Position numbers and translations under genes: made by a program. Below are positions 27,488 through 38,045 of a stretch of 61,560 nucleotides of DNA, one piece after another. The DNA is from Legionella sp. W10-070 (lineage in GTDB: Bacteria > Pseudomonadota > Gammaproteobacteria > Legionellales > Legionellaceae): NCBI RefSeq assembly GCF_900640175.1, contig NZ_CAAAJC010000017.1:1-61560 (forward strand), in the 5' to 3' direction. The notes under the pieces were generated by a model, which was given only the letters and a program-made list of their open reading frames with translations, made no database searches and was not told the origin of the DNA. Each line of letters opens with the position of its first letter. Within the stretch, counting starts at the first letter, position 1.

Positions 27488-30442
27488 TTATTCCTTCTGA
27501 TGAGTATAGAGTAAGTCAATGCCACTGCCTGTGAGACTGGTGTTTACTTGAATACTGAAAAATTTATTTAACAGGTAAGTCAGAGTAACTATATTACTAT
27601 CCGTTTGTCCTAAGCCGAAATTATAACTTATGTACAACCGCTTGGATAATGATTTTCCTACCATCACAGAGCTCCTGTCTGTGACTTGATTGGTAGTTCG
27701 GTCGTATTGAGGATGACTTTGTAAACTAATATCTAACCCCAGAGTTTGCTTTAATTGATCAAGCAGTTGCATACCATGCGTTCCTGAACCAAGATTCATG
27801 GAGGAAATGGCAGACAGCAATAATTGGCCTCCTGCCTGACCTGCCTGTCTAACTGGCCTTCCTAACAACAGCATAGATAAAATATCAGCCTGAGACAGGT
27901 TACCGGGAATAGAGAAAAGCTCAACCTTGGGTGAATTCAAACGCCCTGTCACTTCAATTCCGACGGTTATTTTCCCACCGAAATTAAATGTCTGCAGATT
28001 GCTGGGATTAAAATCTAATAATCGGTTAGAGCCTGAAAATGCACTGCCAGCATTATCAAACTGTCTGATGGCACGAACCTGAATACCCGGGTTGGTAACA
28101 CTTCCTCCAGTAAACAAAAGCTGCCCTTGAGCGATTGTTAATTCTTGTCCATATGCTTGATATTTACCATCTCTTACACTAAGTTCACCTGTAGCATTTA
28201 GCTGTCCTTTTGGTAGTTGATATAAATGAACGGCACCGGTAAGAAATCCCTTGATCCCTTTCACATCGATATAAACATCGTTACCCATTTCCACCTGAAT
28301 ACTGGTATTAATGGGAAAAGGGCTGGAGGTTTGTGAGGGCTCAGCGCCAACGAATACAACATCGGGAGACAGGCTTGCGGAAGTGCTGAAGGATTGAGGT
28401 TTGATTTGGGCTTTGGGAATAATGACTTTTCCTTTCAGATCAACAGAATCAGGAGTAAATTCGATGCGTAATTCAGGTGCTACATTTATCAGGTATTCAG
28501 GGGTATTTATTAAAGTTAAATTATTACTGTCGAGGTTCACAGTTCCTGTCAGATGAGGGGTGAATTTTCCTTGCCCGCGGATGCTTAATGTTGTGTCATT
28601 AGACATTAAAGAGCCTTGCGCTTCCCATTGCTGATTTTTGCTTTGCAGATCTGCTTGTATTGCGTTTAAATTAAGTCCCCACTGAGGTAGTGAAACGCTC
28701 CCTTTATCCAGCTTAATATTACCCTCAACAACGGGTTTGCCAACGGTGCCTCTGGTTGTTAAAGTCGCACTTAGCTGGCCTTGCGGTTTAGAAAGCTCTG
28801 GACTCAATTGCTCTATGAAATCGAGAGAATTAACATCCAGACGTACCTCACCTTCAATGGGCTGGGTTGTAGGGAATCCTTGTTCCAATTGAAATTTTGC
28901 CAGTTTAAATGCCAGGTTTATGGTTTTGTATTGATCAATGATTAAGTTACCATGCATTGTTAAGTGTTGGGGAGTTAATTCAGCTCGCAGTTGGCCGCCA
29001 TGAAACGGCAAGCCGGGTACGTTTTTTTCTTCAGGTAATTGAAAACTGCCGGGATCAATGATGAGATCAATTTCCCCTTTTGTTGAACTGGTGAATGAGG
29101 CATTTGCTGATATTGTCGTTTCCAGGCCGCTTAAAGCAGGATGCAACAATTTAGGCTGAGGGATACTGGCTTTGGCCTGCCATTGATAAGCTGAAGATCC
29201 TGTAATTTCTATTCGGTTACTTCCTAAAGTCAGTTCTCCATTAAGGTAAGGCTGCTGATAATTGAAGTTCGCTTGTAAAGGACTCCCAAGATAACTGGCG
29301 CTTAACTGGCCATTGATTGATAAGTCAGCCTGGGTGTTGCTGGAGAATTCAGAAGTGAGTCTGATATTTTTCAAGAAGGATTCTTCTCCATTTAATGCCG
29401 CAATTTGCGAGTGGAGTTCTCCCTTTATTTGAGGGACGGCAGCTGCATCGTATGTGAGGTTAAAATGAGCTTCTCCCTGTGCCAATTTAGCCAGGCCTTC
29501 GGCATTAATCTTTTGTCTCAATGAATGCGCTTTAATCTGGATATCAGCAGGGATGGGATTGCTGACTGTTGCATTAAGATCTAGCGTCAGCTCAGGTATT
29601 TTGCCGGTAATCAACACCTGGCCTGCCGAACTTTGAAATTTATTTTTCTCATCGAAAGCCCACTGAAACTCATGCCATTGGGCTTTAGTATAAAGTTCTT
29701 GTCCCTGTTTGAGTGTGCCATTTAAAACAAGGCGGGCAGGGTGCTCTAATTCACCTCGCCAATGATAAAGAAGTAAATCGCCTCCCAATTTGAAATTGCC
29801 GGTAATTTGCGGGCCATCAACAAGTTTGCTTTTAAAAAACAGGTTTGCAGCAACTGTATAGGGAAAGACGGGTTGCCCCTTTAATTGACCATTAATGTTG
29901 ACGTTTTCAAAGTCAAAGCTCAGTTGATTGATTTGCCATTGTTGGTTATTTAAGGAAGCTTGCAGGTTGAGATTTTTAAATTCATGAGGGATTCCATTCT
30001 GATTTATCTGAATATCACCAATCTGAATTTTGTTAAAAGAAAGGTTAACAGGTAGTTGTGGTAAGGAAAACTCTGTCTTTGTTGTTTTTTCAACGACCTC
30101 TACATTATTGAAATGAAGTAGAAGCTGGTTTGCAGTTAATTTATTGATGAGCAGATGATGCTGGAAAAGTTCTTTTATCTTCCAGTTTACCTGAAGATTC
30201 CGCAACTCAATATCGAGTGCATCCGCATGATAGCGAAGATGGCCAAAGGAAAAATTATCAATCAATCGGCCCTCAAGTTTTTCGATTTGTAACTTGCCCG
30301 GTAAAAAGAGACTGGCAAATTTAACACTCAGGTATAATCCGGGCGTTGTAGTCAGCAAAAAAGCGGATAGTGTTGTCAGCAGGATAAAAAGGAGAAGCAG
30401 GCTGCCAACTACAGATTTGAGTAAAGTGCTGAGTAAACGCAT
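27488..30442 (-). CDS. tamB: Translocation and assembly module inner-membrane protein
   Basis: The 984-residue protein has one N-terminal membrane helix (about 8-32) and a long beta-rich, AsmA-like body. It ends in the DUF490/TamB domain (about 650-984), with SVRDGKYQAYGQ, GITVEVTGR-like and ADILSMLLLGRP segments. TamB spans the periplasm and, with TamA, helps insert some outer-membrane proteins or move phospholipid. It is shorter than E. coli TamB (1259), mostly in the middle repeats. Its start codon overlaps the tamA stop by one base. Confidence 0.92.
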   Translation of the reverse strand: MRLLSTLLKSVVGSLLLLFILLTTLSAFLLTTTPGLYLSVKFASLFLPGKLQIEKLEGRLIDNFSFGHLRYHADALDIELRNLQVNWKIKELFQHHLLINKLTANQLLLHFNNVEVVEKTTKTEFSLPQLPVNLSFNKIQIGDIQINQNGIPHEFKNLNLQASLNNQQWQINQLSFDFENVNINGQLKGQPVFPYTVAANLFFKSKLVDGPQITGNFKLGGDLLLYHWRGELEHPARLVLNGTLKQGQELYTKAQWHEFQWAFDEKNKFQSSAGQVLITGKIPELTLDLNATVSNPIPADIQIKAHSLRQKINAEGLAKLAQGEAHFNLTYDAAAVPQIKGELHSQIAALNGEESFLKNIRLTSEFSSNTQADLSINGQLSASYLGSPLQANFNYQQPYLNGELTLGSNRIEITGSSAYQWQAKASIPQPKLLHPALSGLETTISANASFTSSTKGEIDLIIDPGSFQLPEEKNVPGLPFHGGQLRAELTPQHLTMHGNLIIDQYKTINLAFKLAKFQLEQGFPTTQPIEGEVRLDVNSLDFIEQLSPELSKPQGQLSATLTTRGTVGKPVVEGNIKLDKGSVSLPQWGLNLNAIQADLQSKNQQWEAQGSLMSNDTTLSIRGQGKFTPHLTGTVNLDSNNLTLINTPEYLINVAPELRIEFTPDSVDLKGKVIIPKAQIKPQSFSTSASLSPDVVFVGAEPSQTSSPFPINTSIQVEMGNDVYIDVKGIKGFLTGAVHLYQLPKGQLNATGELSVRDGKYQAYGQELTIAQGQLLFTGGSVTNPGIQVRAIRQFDNAGSAFSGSNRLLDFNPSNLQTFNFGGKITVGIEVTGRLNSPKVELFSIPGNLSQADILSMLLLGRPVRQAGQAGGQLLLSAISSMNLGSGTHGMQLLDQLKQTLGLDISLQSHPQYDRTTNQVTDRSSVMVGKSLSKRLYISYNFGLGQTDSNIVTLTYLLNKFFSIQVNTSLTGSGIDLLYTHQKE

Positions 30443-32124
30443 TACAGGTCAGGCCCCATATTAATGACAAGTCTTGGTCTTTTCTCGCTGCGGTTAAAAT
30501 GACGATCGACCGCTTGTGCAACGCCTATTTTTATAGGTCCTACAGGCGATACCCACATAAGGCCAATACCAACGTCGTTTTTTAAATTTTTAGGGGTTGG
30601 TCGATAGACATCACCACTGTCCAGAAAACCGATAAGATACCAGTTTGTTACGGTTTCTTTTTGAATTTCGATACCATTAAAGGTTAAAATTTTACCCGGT
30701 CCAATGGTATTATAACTATAACCTTTCAGGTTTTCAGAGCCTCCGAGTAAGAACGCCAGCGACAATGGCATTTGGTTAATATCATTAATCTGGGTAATCC
30801 CCTGAATGGAATGAAAGTAGAAACGGGTTCGTATCGGGTCGACTGTAAGGGCGGCTTTGAGGTTAATAGAGGCCTGGACAAAGCTGATGTCTGACAATAC
30901 TGCCCTACTAGCACCTAGTCCATTGATAGTGATGTTATAACCGGAGGGAGAGAAAAGGTTATCCTGAGTATTTCGCCAGGTAAAAATTGCTTTGGGAAAG
31001 AAAGTGGTCTTTTCTTCTTTAGGTTCAAACGTGTAGCTGAATCGCTCGTATAAACCATTTAAAGATAATGTCCTTTGGTACCTTGGCTTGATATGCTGCT
31101 GTGCAAGGGAGGCGAGAAGTGCATTACTTGAACCACTGTCATAATTCAGGTTAGACAGGTTAGTTGTGAGGCTGTACTGATCTGTAATCGGGTTGGTTCC
31201 GGGAATAACATATTGGGCTTGCAGGCTATTTTCGTTGACCGATCCTAAAGCAAAGGCATTAAATTTATGGCCGGCACGGTTAACGGGCACTACATGGTAA
31301 CCCAGACGGCCACGTGGGCCTGTATCAGTTCCATATCCAATACCAAAAGAATAATTAATTCTTGAGACTGGCTGCAAATGAACATCCACTGGAATATAGC
31401 GATGATTATTCAGTTGTGGTTTAACCGAGACGCTTTGAAAATAACCACTGGCTGCCAATTGATTGTTCAGGGCAAGTATTTGATCAGTTGAATAAGGCTG
31501 ACCATATCTGAACGGCACATAGCGACGAAGCAAATCAGGTGAGATATAGGTAGGGTCAAATTGTACCTGACCGAAATAAAACTGCATGCCAGTATGAAAT
31601 ATTAAGGTAATGTGGGCAGTATTGTATTGAGGGTCAACAAGAACCTCCGATTTTTCAAAAGAAGCCCGTAGGTAACCCTGGTGCTCTGCCGTATTTAATA
31701 TAGTTTGTTTGGCTTCTTCATATTGAACACTATTTAAAGGATCGCCTTGTTTTATGGGGAATTCAGCTATTGTTTTTCTGATTACCGGGTCGTTTGCTCC
31801 TTCTCCCTGGATATCTATAGTGACACTTGTGATAAACACCTGGGGGCCAGGAACAATGATAACTTGTAAGGGTTGACGGCTTGGAATTCTGATTTGTGGC
31901 ATAAAATAGCCATAAGGCTCGAGAGCCTTAGCCACCTGGATACGCAGCTCCTCATCTGGCTGACTGGAGAGTGGTTTTTCTTGTGCAAACTCAGTCAGCC
32001 GTGCCTGTACATTAGCAGCAATTTCTTTTTTGACGCCTGTAATTTGAATATTGGGAATGTTGGTTGCTGCAACTAATAAGGACATACTGGTTATTACCAG
32101 CAGCAGCCGTATTGTCTTTTTCAT
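30442..32124 (-). CDS. tamA: Translocation and assembly module outer-membrane protein
   Basis: The 560-residue protein has a signal peptide (about 1-20), POTRA repeats (about 25-250) and a C-terminal Omp85/BamA-type 16-strand barrel. The barrel includes GPRGRLGYHVVP, the FLLGGSENLKGY (RGY/KGY) loop motif and the usual GLMWVSPVGPIKI near the end. The TamA role is outer-membrane insertion with TamB, encoded by the next gene. The region up to 32260 is a shared promoter area with the divergent PDE-PARP gene. Confidence 0.92.
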   Translation of the reverse strand: MKKTIRLLLVITSMSLLVAATNIPNIQITGVKKEIAANVQARLTEFAQEKPLSSQPDEELRIQVAKALEPYGYFMPQIRIPSRQPLQVIIVPGPQVFITSVTIDIQGEGANDPVIRKTIAEFPIKQGDPLNSVQYEEAKQTILNTAEHQGYLRASFEKSEVLVDPQYNTAHITLIFHTGMQFYFGQVQFDPTYISPDLLRRYVPFRYGQPYSTDQILALNNQLAASGYFQSVSVKPQLNNHRYIPVDVHLQPVSRINYSFGIGYGTDTGPRGRLGYHVVPVNRAGHKFNAFALGSVNENSLQAQYVIPGTNPITDQYSLTTNLSNLNYDSGSSNALLASLAQQHIKPRYQRTLSLNGLYERFSYTFEPKEEKTTFFPKAIFTWRNTQDNLFSPSGYNITINGLGASRAVLSDISFVQASINLKAALTVDPIRTRFYFHSIQGITQINDINQMPLSLAFLLGGSENLKGYSYNTIGPGKILTFNGIEIQKETVTNWYLIGFLDSGDVYRPTPKNLKNDVGIGLMWVSPVGPIKIGVAQAVDRHFNRSEKRPRLVINMGPDL

Positions 32125-32260
32125 CTTGGCTCAATGATAAAACATAATTTGCGGGATGTCACATTTTGCAATCATGATACTAAATAGATAATACTTGGTA
32201 ACACTTTCTTAATTTTTATCATATAGAATAATAATAAGACAAACTCAAGTTGGTCGTTTT

Positions 32261-35110
32261 ATGTATAAGAACACACCTGACATTTCAGGTACTGCAGAAA
32301 TGATTTCATTAGCAACAAAGTCTCATTTTCTCGGTCGAACGATGACAATTAATATCGCCCCGTTGAAAGCATTCAGGAAGTTTTGGCAAAAAGGCGATGC
32401 GGAGTTGAGTAAAGTATGGCAATTGTTTGCTGATGAATACATCAACCGACCTTATCTTGATGTGCCTTTGGGAATCGGACCATTTGACTATGATATTACT
32501 CACGATGATTATACGGTTTATCATCGGAATCATGATGTAACGCATGCAACAAGGCAAAGGCTTTATGCCCAACATTATTTAGATATAATCAGACAGTATG
32601 GAAAGCCTGCATTTTCTCATATGGCAATTGAGATAAAGAATAATCCTGAAATTAAATTTTGCCTGGAGGTTGCCGTTTTTCTCTGCCGAAGCGGAAGGAC
32701 AAACGAACAACCGGGTAAAGAAGATCCAAGTAACGCCAGGCGCTCAGCGGAATTATTTGAAGCGGTTGCTGTGCGTTTGGGCTTTCACCAAGGATTAGTC
32801 AGATTTCTTGCCTTTGCAATTGCAACCCATGCTCCGAATTTGGATAATCACCCCGACTTGATAAGCTTGCTTCCAGGGAAGAATAATAATGATAAACGGA
32901 TACTGGCAGAGTTACTTTTAAAATGTGTTGATCTTAGTCATCATACCGATCTGGTGCGCTGTAAAGTCGGTGGAGTTGTCCAGCCAGTACGTCCCGAGAT
33001 TGAAAAAGACCTTCATCAATTGTTAGATGCTTCTTCAGTCGACATTCCTCTGGCTGTCTCCAATCTTCTTACCTATGCCATTCAGGCTTGTCAAAGTACG
33101 GGAACCCGAGTTAAGTTTCAGGAATTTCACCAGCAAGAAACGCATAATGATCCTGTATTGAAGGTTAAGCATACGCAAGATGTCTGCGCTTCCTTGTTGG
33201 AGTTAAAACAAGTTGAACTGGATATAAGACAGCAAATCCATGATGGCAAGTACGGACTGTTTAATAAGCTTCTCCAGACCTTTGAAAAGACAGGGGATCT
33301 TGATTTAACCAATTGGACAATCAGTACTGAGGAATTGCAATCCATTAAAGACATTCTAGGAAAAAGAAAAATCGAAAGCGTGACCCTTATTGGAACAAAA
33401 CCTGTTGAATATAGAAAAGAATTAGCCGATTTTTTGCAAAAACGAAGCACTGTCGAAAATTTTTCTATTAACCAGGCTGAAAAACTGGATAATGATACTG
33501 TTAGCGAATTTAACAGACAATTCCGCCAGCAAGCGCATGCCCATCAGAAAGAGTCAATGCCATTTGAGCCTTCCAGGATAGGTAGTGCTTACACGAAAGG
33601 TATCTCTGCACTCATTCAACAGTTGGCGAAAGAAATTAAGGGAGAAATCCCCCGGTTTGGAGGTAAAGAGCAATTTACTCAAGTAAAAAATGTGCAAAAA
33701 CTTAGTAATTATAAAATTGAGAAGCGATATCAAAATCATAAAAGAAATCGTCCTGCTAACGATTTTCCTTCTTCATTATCTTCTTTATTGCAAACGATTA
33801 ACCCGCCAGATATTACATTAAAACCAGGTGAATTATTGCTTTATCATGGCACCGATAGTCATGCTGCACCTCTTATTATGCAGAATGGTTTTGATGAAGC
33901 ACGTTGTAAATATGTAAGTGGCAACGGATATGGGCCTTTAGGTAAAGGAGTTTATTTTACCTCCGAGCTGGCTAAGGCAGCCACTTTTGCTCGATGTAGC
34001 CAATGTGGGGTTACGGAGCAATGCTTTTGTATTGATGAAGAGCTGCTCCCTGCTGAGCGTGTAGTGCTGCTCTGTCAAGTTTTTGTTGGAAATCCGGAAA
34101 TTATCTTTTCAAAATCGTCTAACTTGAGGGGCAGAATAACACCCCCTGATTCGTTTAATTCAACAATTGCCCTTTCTAAAGAAATTGAACAGGTATCTAA
34201 TTTTCGTTCAACCGAAATTTGTATTCCTGAAGGGGCTCAGGCGATACCGTTGTTTGAAATTCGTTTTCGCTCGTCTCCTAACTACTTGCTTTTGGATAAA
34301 TGGAATGAGGCAATTAGGAATAGTGAGTTAAGTAGCGAGGAAGAAAAGAAATCACTTTTGCAAAAGCATCAACTATTTATGGAAATGCTTAACGAGAAAA
34401 TGAATAATAAGTATTCAAATCCATTAGAAATCAAACAGATCGCAGGGGCTATCAAGGTTTTGAATAAGCAGATAAGCGAGAATATTTCAGCTAAGATAAA
34501 GCTGACACAAAAACAAGATGATAAAAAAATCAATAAATTAATGCTGCAAAATGCGCAATTGAATATGTTAACGATTCAATTAACGGAATTTATAGCAGAG
34601 ATAAAAACTGAGAATAATAATTTTTCAGTAACATACGACAATAACGCTATTGAAACGTTTTTTTCTCCAAATATATCAAAATCACTCTCAAATTTGCTCC
34701 TGCCTAAGAATTATTCATTAAAGCGAGAGGCTATGGATATAGTGAAGACTGTTGGGAGCCGGGAATCTAAGGATCTGGTCAGTGCTTTTATTGAGAGCCT
34801 TAATATCCTGATTGAAAGGAATGAGTCAAAAACAAAATTACCTTTTTTTTCTTCATCTCCTGCTCATCGTATGCTGTTGACTCAGGCTATGTATAGACTT
34901 CGGGCAGACTTGAAGTCACTTGACAGTAGAAACATTGGTGACGCATTCAGCCTTACTGACAGTACACTGACAAAACTCAGGGGTGAAATGGATAAATACC
35001 CTGAAATAAAAGATGCGACGGCATTTCAGATTTTAAATGTTTTCCATATCAAGCTTAATCAATCCTTTAAACAGGATAATAAGAAGCAAAATGAGCCAGG
35101 ACCTGTTTAA
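32261..35110 (+). CDS. SidE-type PDE fused to tankyrase-like PARP domain, probable effector
   Basis: The 949-residue protein has two recognisable catalytic parts. Residues about 28-330 match the phosphodiesterase domain of Legionella SidE/Dup proteins: HDVTHATR (H91, H95, R98), GRTNEQ (about 145-150), and DLSHHTDLVRC (225-234), the likely equivalents of the His-Glu-His site that cleaves or transfers ADP-ribosylated ubiquitin. Residues about 515-670 form a PARP-type ADP-ribosyltransferase with an H-Y-E triad: LLLYHGTD (H529), LGKGVYFTS (Y565) and STEICIPEGAQ (E652). Between them lies a Cys cluster C579-x2-C-x5-C-x-C590, placed as the zinc loop of tankyrase. The rest is helical, with coiled-coil tendency from 690. 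SidE proteins instead pair the PDE with an R-S-E mART. No signal peptide. Effector status is inferred. The ATG at 32261 lacks a strong ribosome site; residue 28 is another possible start. Confidence 0.82.
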   Translation: MYKNTPDISGTAEMISLATKSHFLGRTMTINIAPLKAFRKFWQKGDAELSKVWQLFADEYINRPYLDVPLGIGPFDYDITHDDYTVYHRNHDVTHATRQRLYAQHYLDIIRQYGKPAFSHMAIEIKNNPEIKFCLEVAVFLCRSGRTNEQPGKEDPSNARRSAELFEAVAVRLGFHQGLVRFLAFAIATHAPNLDNHPDLISLLPGKNNNDKRILAELLLKCVDLSHHTDLVRCKVGGVVQPVRPEIEKDLHQLLDASSVDIPLAVSNLLTYAIQACQSTGTRVKFQEFHQQETHNDPVLKVKHTQDVCASLLELKQVELDIRQQIHDGKYGLFNKLLQTFEKTGDLDLTNWTISTEELQSIKDILGKRKIESVTLIGTKPVEYRKELADFLQKRSTVENFSINQAEKLDNDTVSEFNRQFRQQAHAHQKESMPFEPSRIGSAYTKGISALIQQLAKEIKGEIPRFGGKEQFTQVKNVQKLSNYKIEKRYQNHKRNRPANDFPSSLSSLLQTINPPDITLKPGELLLYHGTDSHAAPLIMQNGFDEARCKYVSGNGYGPLGKGVYFTSELAKAATFARCSQCGVTEQCFCIDEELLPAERVVLLCQVFVGNPEIIFSKSSNLRGRITPPDSFNSTIALSKEIEQVSNFRSTEICIPEGAQAIPLFEIRFRSSPNYLLLDKWNEAIRNSELSSEEEKKSLLQKHQLFMEMLNEKMNNKYSNPLEIKQIAGAIKVLNKQISENISAKIKLTQKQDDKKINKLMLQNAQLNMLTIQLTEFIAEIKTENNNFSVTYDNNAIETFFSPNISKSLSNLLLPKNYSLKREAMDIVKTVGSRESKDLVSAFIESLNILIERNESKTKLPFFSSSPAHRMLLTQAMYRLRADLKSLDSRNIGDAFSLTDSTLTKLRGEMDKYPEIKDATAFQILNVFHIKLNQSFKQDNKKQNEPGPV

Positions 35111-35418
35111 GAGGTAAAACCATGCAAAGCAAGATCGTTTGAGCACTTGTCGGAGGAATCTGATTTTGGCGAGGTTTCTGCTCGCAAAGAAGGAAAGAAA
35201 GCGTTGGCTTGGTTAAAAATAGCCGTTTTAATATCCTTGCGTATAGGATGGATATTGTAGCTGCAGGCAATTTTATTAGCGCGGGTATCATCAATAGGTT
35301 CGACAATAATCTCCCCCTGAACTGAAATCATGTCTTCTTCTCTAATTGGGTCATTAATTTCTTCACAGTAAGTAACACAGGAAATTATTTGATAGTAACG
35401 GTTTGTCATTTTAGTCAT
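35107..35418 (-). CDS. Small protein of unknown function, downstream of mutS
   Basis: A 103-residue frame with an AGAGAG site before its ATG, beginning 13 bases after the mutS stop, so probably read on the mutS transcript. The first 70 residues look structured (an RYYQIISCVTY strand, then a charged loop and EIIVEP strand); the last 30 are polar. No domain is recognised. Its end overlaps the stop of the convergent PDE-PARP gene by four bases. The other long frame here (35067-35306) is its shadow. Confidence 0.55.
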   Translation of the reverse strand: MTKMTNRYYQIISCVTYCEEINDPIREEDMISVQGEIIVEPIDDTRANKIACSYNIHPIRKDIKTAIFNQANAFFPSLRAETSPKSDSSDKCSNDLALHGFTS

Positions 35419-35431
35419 TTTAAATCTCTCT

Positions 35432-37978
35432 TCATATTTTACAGGAGGAATAATCTTCTTCCTCTAATTTTTTTAATTGATAGATAAGTTCCAGTGCCTC
35501 CCTGGCAGATAAATTGTCAGGGTCAATTGTTGCCAGTTTAGCCAGTATCAGGCAAGATGGAATGCCTGCAGGGGGCAGTATTTGTTCTGCTTGTTCCACA
35601 GTATTCAGAGTATTAAGGTGCATTGTAGCCATTTTTAACACTTCTTGAGGAATTCCTGCAAGCTGAGCAACTTCCAATCCGTAACTGCGATTGGCCGCTC
35701 CTTCTTCTACCTGGTATAAAAAAATGATACGCCCTGTGGCAAGAGTGGCTTTTAAGTGAATATTTTTTATGCAATTAAATTCTGATGGCAGGTTTGTCAA
35801 TTCAAAATAGTGGGTAGAAAATAAAGTATACGCTTTAATAGTATTTGCAAGATAGGCGCAGGTAGCGTAAGCCAGAGCCATCCCATCAAAGGTACTAGTG
35901 CCACGACCAATTTCATCAATAAGAACCAGACTTTTATGGGTTGCCTGTCTCAAGATATGTGCTGTTTCAGTCATTTCCACCATAAAAGTTGAGCGGCCTG
36001 ACGCTAAATCATCACTGGCACCAATCCGGGTGAAAATTTTATCAATAGGGCCAATGCACGCAGTGCTGGCAGGCACATGGCTTCCGATGTGGGCCAGAAG
36101 TACGATCAATGCATTTTGTCGCATGTAAGTTGATTTACCACCCATATTAGGTCCTGTTATCAGCAATATATTCTGGTGATCATCTAATCTTAAGTCGTTA
36201 GCGATAAATTGTTCCTGCAATACTTGTTCGACTACTGGGTGACGGCCTCCTTGAATCGAGATGCCGGGTTTTTCAACCAGTTCAGGCTGACACCAGTTTA
36301 ACGATTGTGCCCGCTCTGCAAAGGTATTAAGAACATCAAGTTCAGCAATGGCTTCTGCCAGCTGCTTTAATTGATGAATAAACTGTTGTACTTCCTCCAG
36401 GAGATTTTCATAGAGCCATTTTTCCCTTGCCAGTGCCTTGGCTTCCGCGGAAAGTACTTTTTCCTCAAATTGTTTCAGTTCAGGAGTAATGTAGCGTTCT
36501 ACATTTTTTAATGTTTGCTTACGTTGATAATTGATTGGTGCTTTCTCAGCCTGGTTACGCGATAGTTCAATGTAATAACCTTGCACCCGGTTATAACCGA
36601 ATTTCAAAGAGGATAATCCGGATCGTTCTTTTTCGATGTTTTCCAACTGAATTAACTTCTCGGTGGCATTATCATTTAAAGCCCGTAGCTCATCGAGTTC
36701 TTCATCAAAACCAATGGCGATAACCCCTCCATCCTTAATAAGCATCGGCGGGTTGTCTACCAAGGCACTTGCCAGCAAGTCATGCAAAAGAGGTTGTGGT
36801 TTGAGGTTGTTTGCGAGTTGCTTAGTCAGGCTCGATTCATTGTTACTGATTGATTTATATAATTCAGGCAATACCGACAAGGTTTGACGCAGCTGGACTA
36901 AATCCCGTGGACGGGCGGATTTTAAGGCAATGCGTGAGGCAATTCGTTCTACATCACATAATTGGCGTAATAAGGTATGCAGATGGGCATCTTGTTTTTT
37001 TTTCAACAGTTCGCTGACTGCCTGCTGTCTTTCCTGAATAAGTTGATGATGGCTTAACGGCCTGCCAAGCCATCGCTTCAGTAGTCGACTACCCATGGCA
37101 GAGGCCGTATGATCCAGAACTGAAAGTAAGCTGTTATCACGGCTTCCTTGATAATTTTCAAACAACTCCAGATGCCTTTGTGTTGAAGCATCAAGTTGCA
37201 GGTAGTCGGCACTGTGCTCTAAGGTGAATTCAGTCAGGTGAGGTAATGCCTGCCGTTGGGTATTATGCAGGTAAGCCAGTAAACAGCCCGCTGCCGAGAA
37301 AGCGATACGGTAATTTTTCTCACCAAAGCCATGCAAATCCTTAACTGCAAATTGTTTACATAGTAACTGGTGGGCATGTTTTAATTCAAATTCCCAATCC
37401 GGGCGAATCTTGATAGAAAAATTTTCATGCATGGCTAAGGTAGAAAGGGCGTTTGGCAACAGGATTTCTGCGGGCTTTAGGCGATTTATCTCAGCGACAA
37501 GTTGTGTTTCATTTTCAACCTCAAGTAAATGAAAGCGGCCACCGCTTAAATCAACCCAGGCTAATCCATATTGCTTATGCTGATAGAGGGAAAGCAAAAT
37601 ATTATCGCATCTGGCATCAAGCAAGGCTTCATCAGTGATTGTGCCTGGGGTAATAATGCGTGTGACCTGACGTTCAACAGGACCTTTACTGGCAGCCGGA
37701 TCACCAATTTGTTCACAGATAGCAACGGACTCTCCCTTTTTTAGCAAACGTGCCAAATAATTTTCTACAGCATGATAAGGAACACCAGCCATCGGGATGG
37801 GTTTACTGGCAGATTGGCCCCGGTGCGTCAGGGTCAGATCAAGGAGCTGGGACGCACGCCTGGCATCCTCATAAAACAGTTCGTAAAAATCACCCATGCG
37901 ATAAAACAGGAGCATGTCGGGATATTCTGATTTGATGCGAAGGTATTGTTGCATCATGGGTGTATGCGTTACGGACAT
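35432..37978 (-). CDS. mutS: DNA mismatch repair protein MutS
   Basis: An 848-residue protein of normal length. The mismatch-binding Phe-x-Glu motif is in MGDFYELF near the N-terminus. The ATPase has Walker [18 protein letters not shown], Walker [15 protein letters not shown] and the STHYFEL switch. It recognises mispairs and recruits MutL. The C-terminal tail for tetramer formation is present. Upstream lies a broken copy of the GTAG repeat; a small unknown gene follows. Confidence 0.97.
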   Translation of the reverse strand: MSVTHTPMMQQYLRIKSEYPDMLLFYRMGDFYELFYEDARRASQLLDLTLTHRGQSASKPIPMAGVPYHAVENYLARLLKKGESVAICEQIGDPAASKGPVERQVTRIITPGTITDEALLDARCDNILLSLYQHKQYGLAWVDLSGGRFHLLEVENETQLVAEINRLKPAEILLPNALSTLAMHENFSIKIRPDWEFELKHAHQLLCKQFAVKDLHGFGEKNYRIAFSAAGCLLAYLHNTQRQALPHLTEFTLEHSADYLQLDASTQRHLELFENYQGSRDNSLLSVLDHTASAMGSRLLKRWLGRPLSHHQLIQERQQAVSELLKKKQDAHLHTLLRQLCDVERIASRIALKSARPRDLVQLRQTLSVLPELYKSISNNESSLTKQLANNLKPQPLLHDLLASALVDNPPMLIKDGGVIAIGFDEELDELRALNDNATEKLIQLENIEKERSGLSSLKFGYNRVQGYYIELSRNQAEKAPINYQRKQTLKNVERYITPELKQFEEKVLSAEAKALAREKWLYENLLEEVQQFIHQLKQLAEAIAELDVLNTFAERAQSLNWCQPELVEKPGISIQGGRHPVVEQVLQEQFIANDLRLDDHQNILLITGPNMGGKSTYMRQNALIVLLAHIGSHVPASTACIGPIDKIFTRIGASDDLASGRSTFMVEMTETAHILRQATHKSLVLIDEIGRGTSTFDGMALAYATCAYLANTIKAYTLFSTHYFELTNLPSEFNCIKNIHLKATLATGRIIFLYQVEEGAANRSYGLEVAQLAGIPQEVLKMATMHLNTLNTVEQAEQILPPAGIPSCLILAKLATIDPDNLSAREALELIYQLKKLEEEDYSSCKI

Positions 37979-38045
37979 TGTGAAGGGCTAAAACAATAAA
38001 TTTTGAGAATGTTAACAGAATTTAGCAATATCAGTAAAATGTGGG

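Noticed and set aside
32125-32260. PmrA box before the PDE-PARP gene
   Set aside because: Only one CTTAAT-like half site is present, without the second half at the required spacing.
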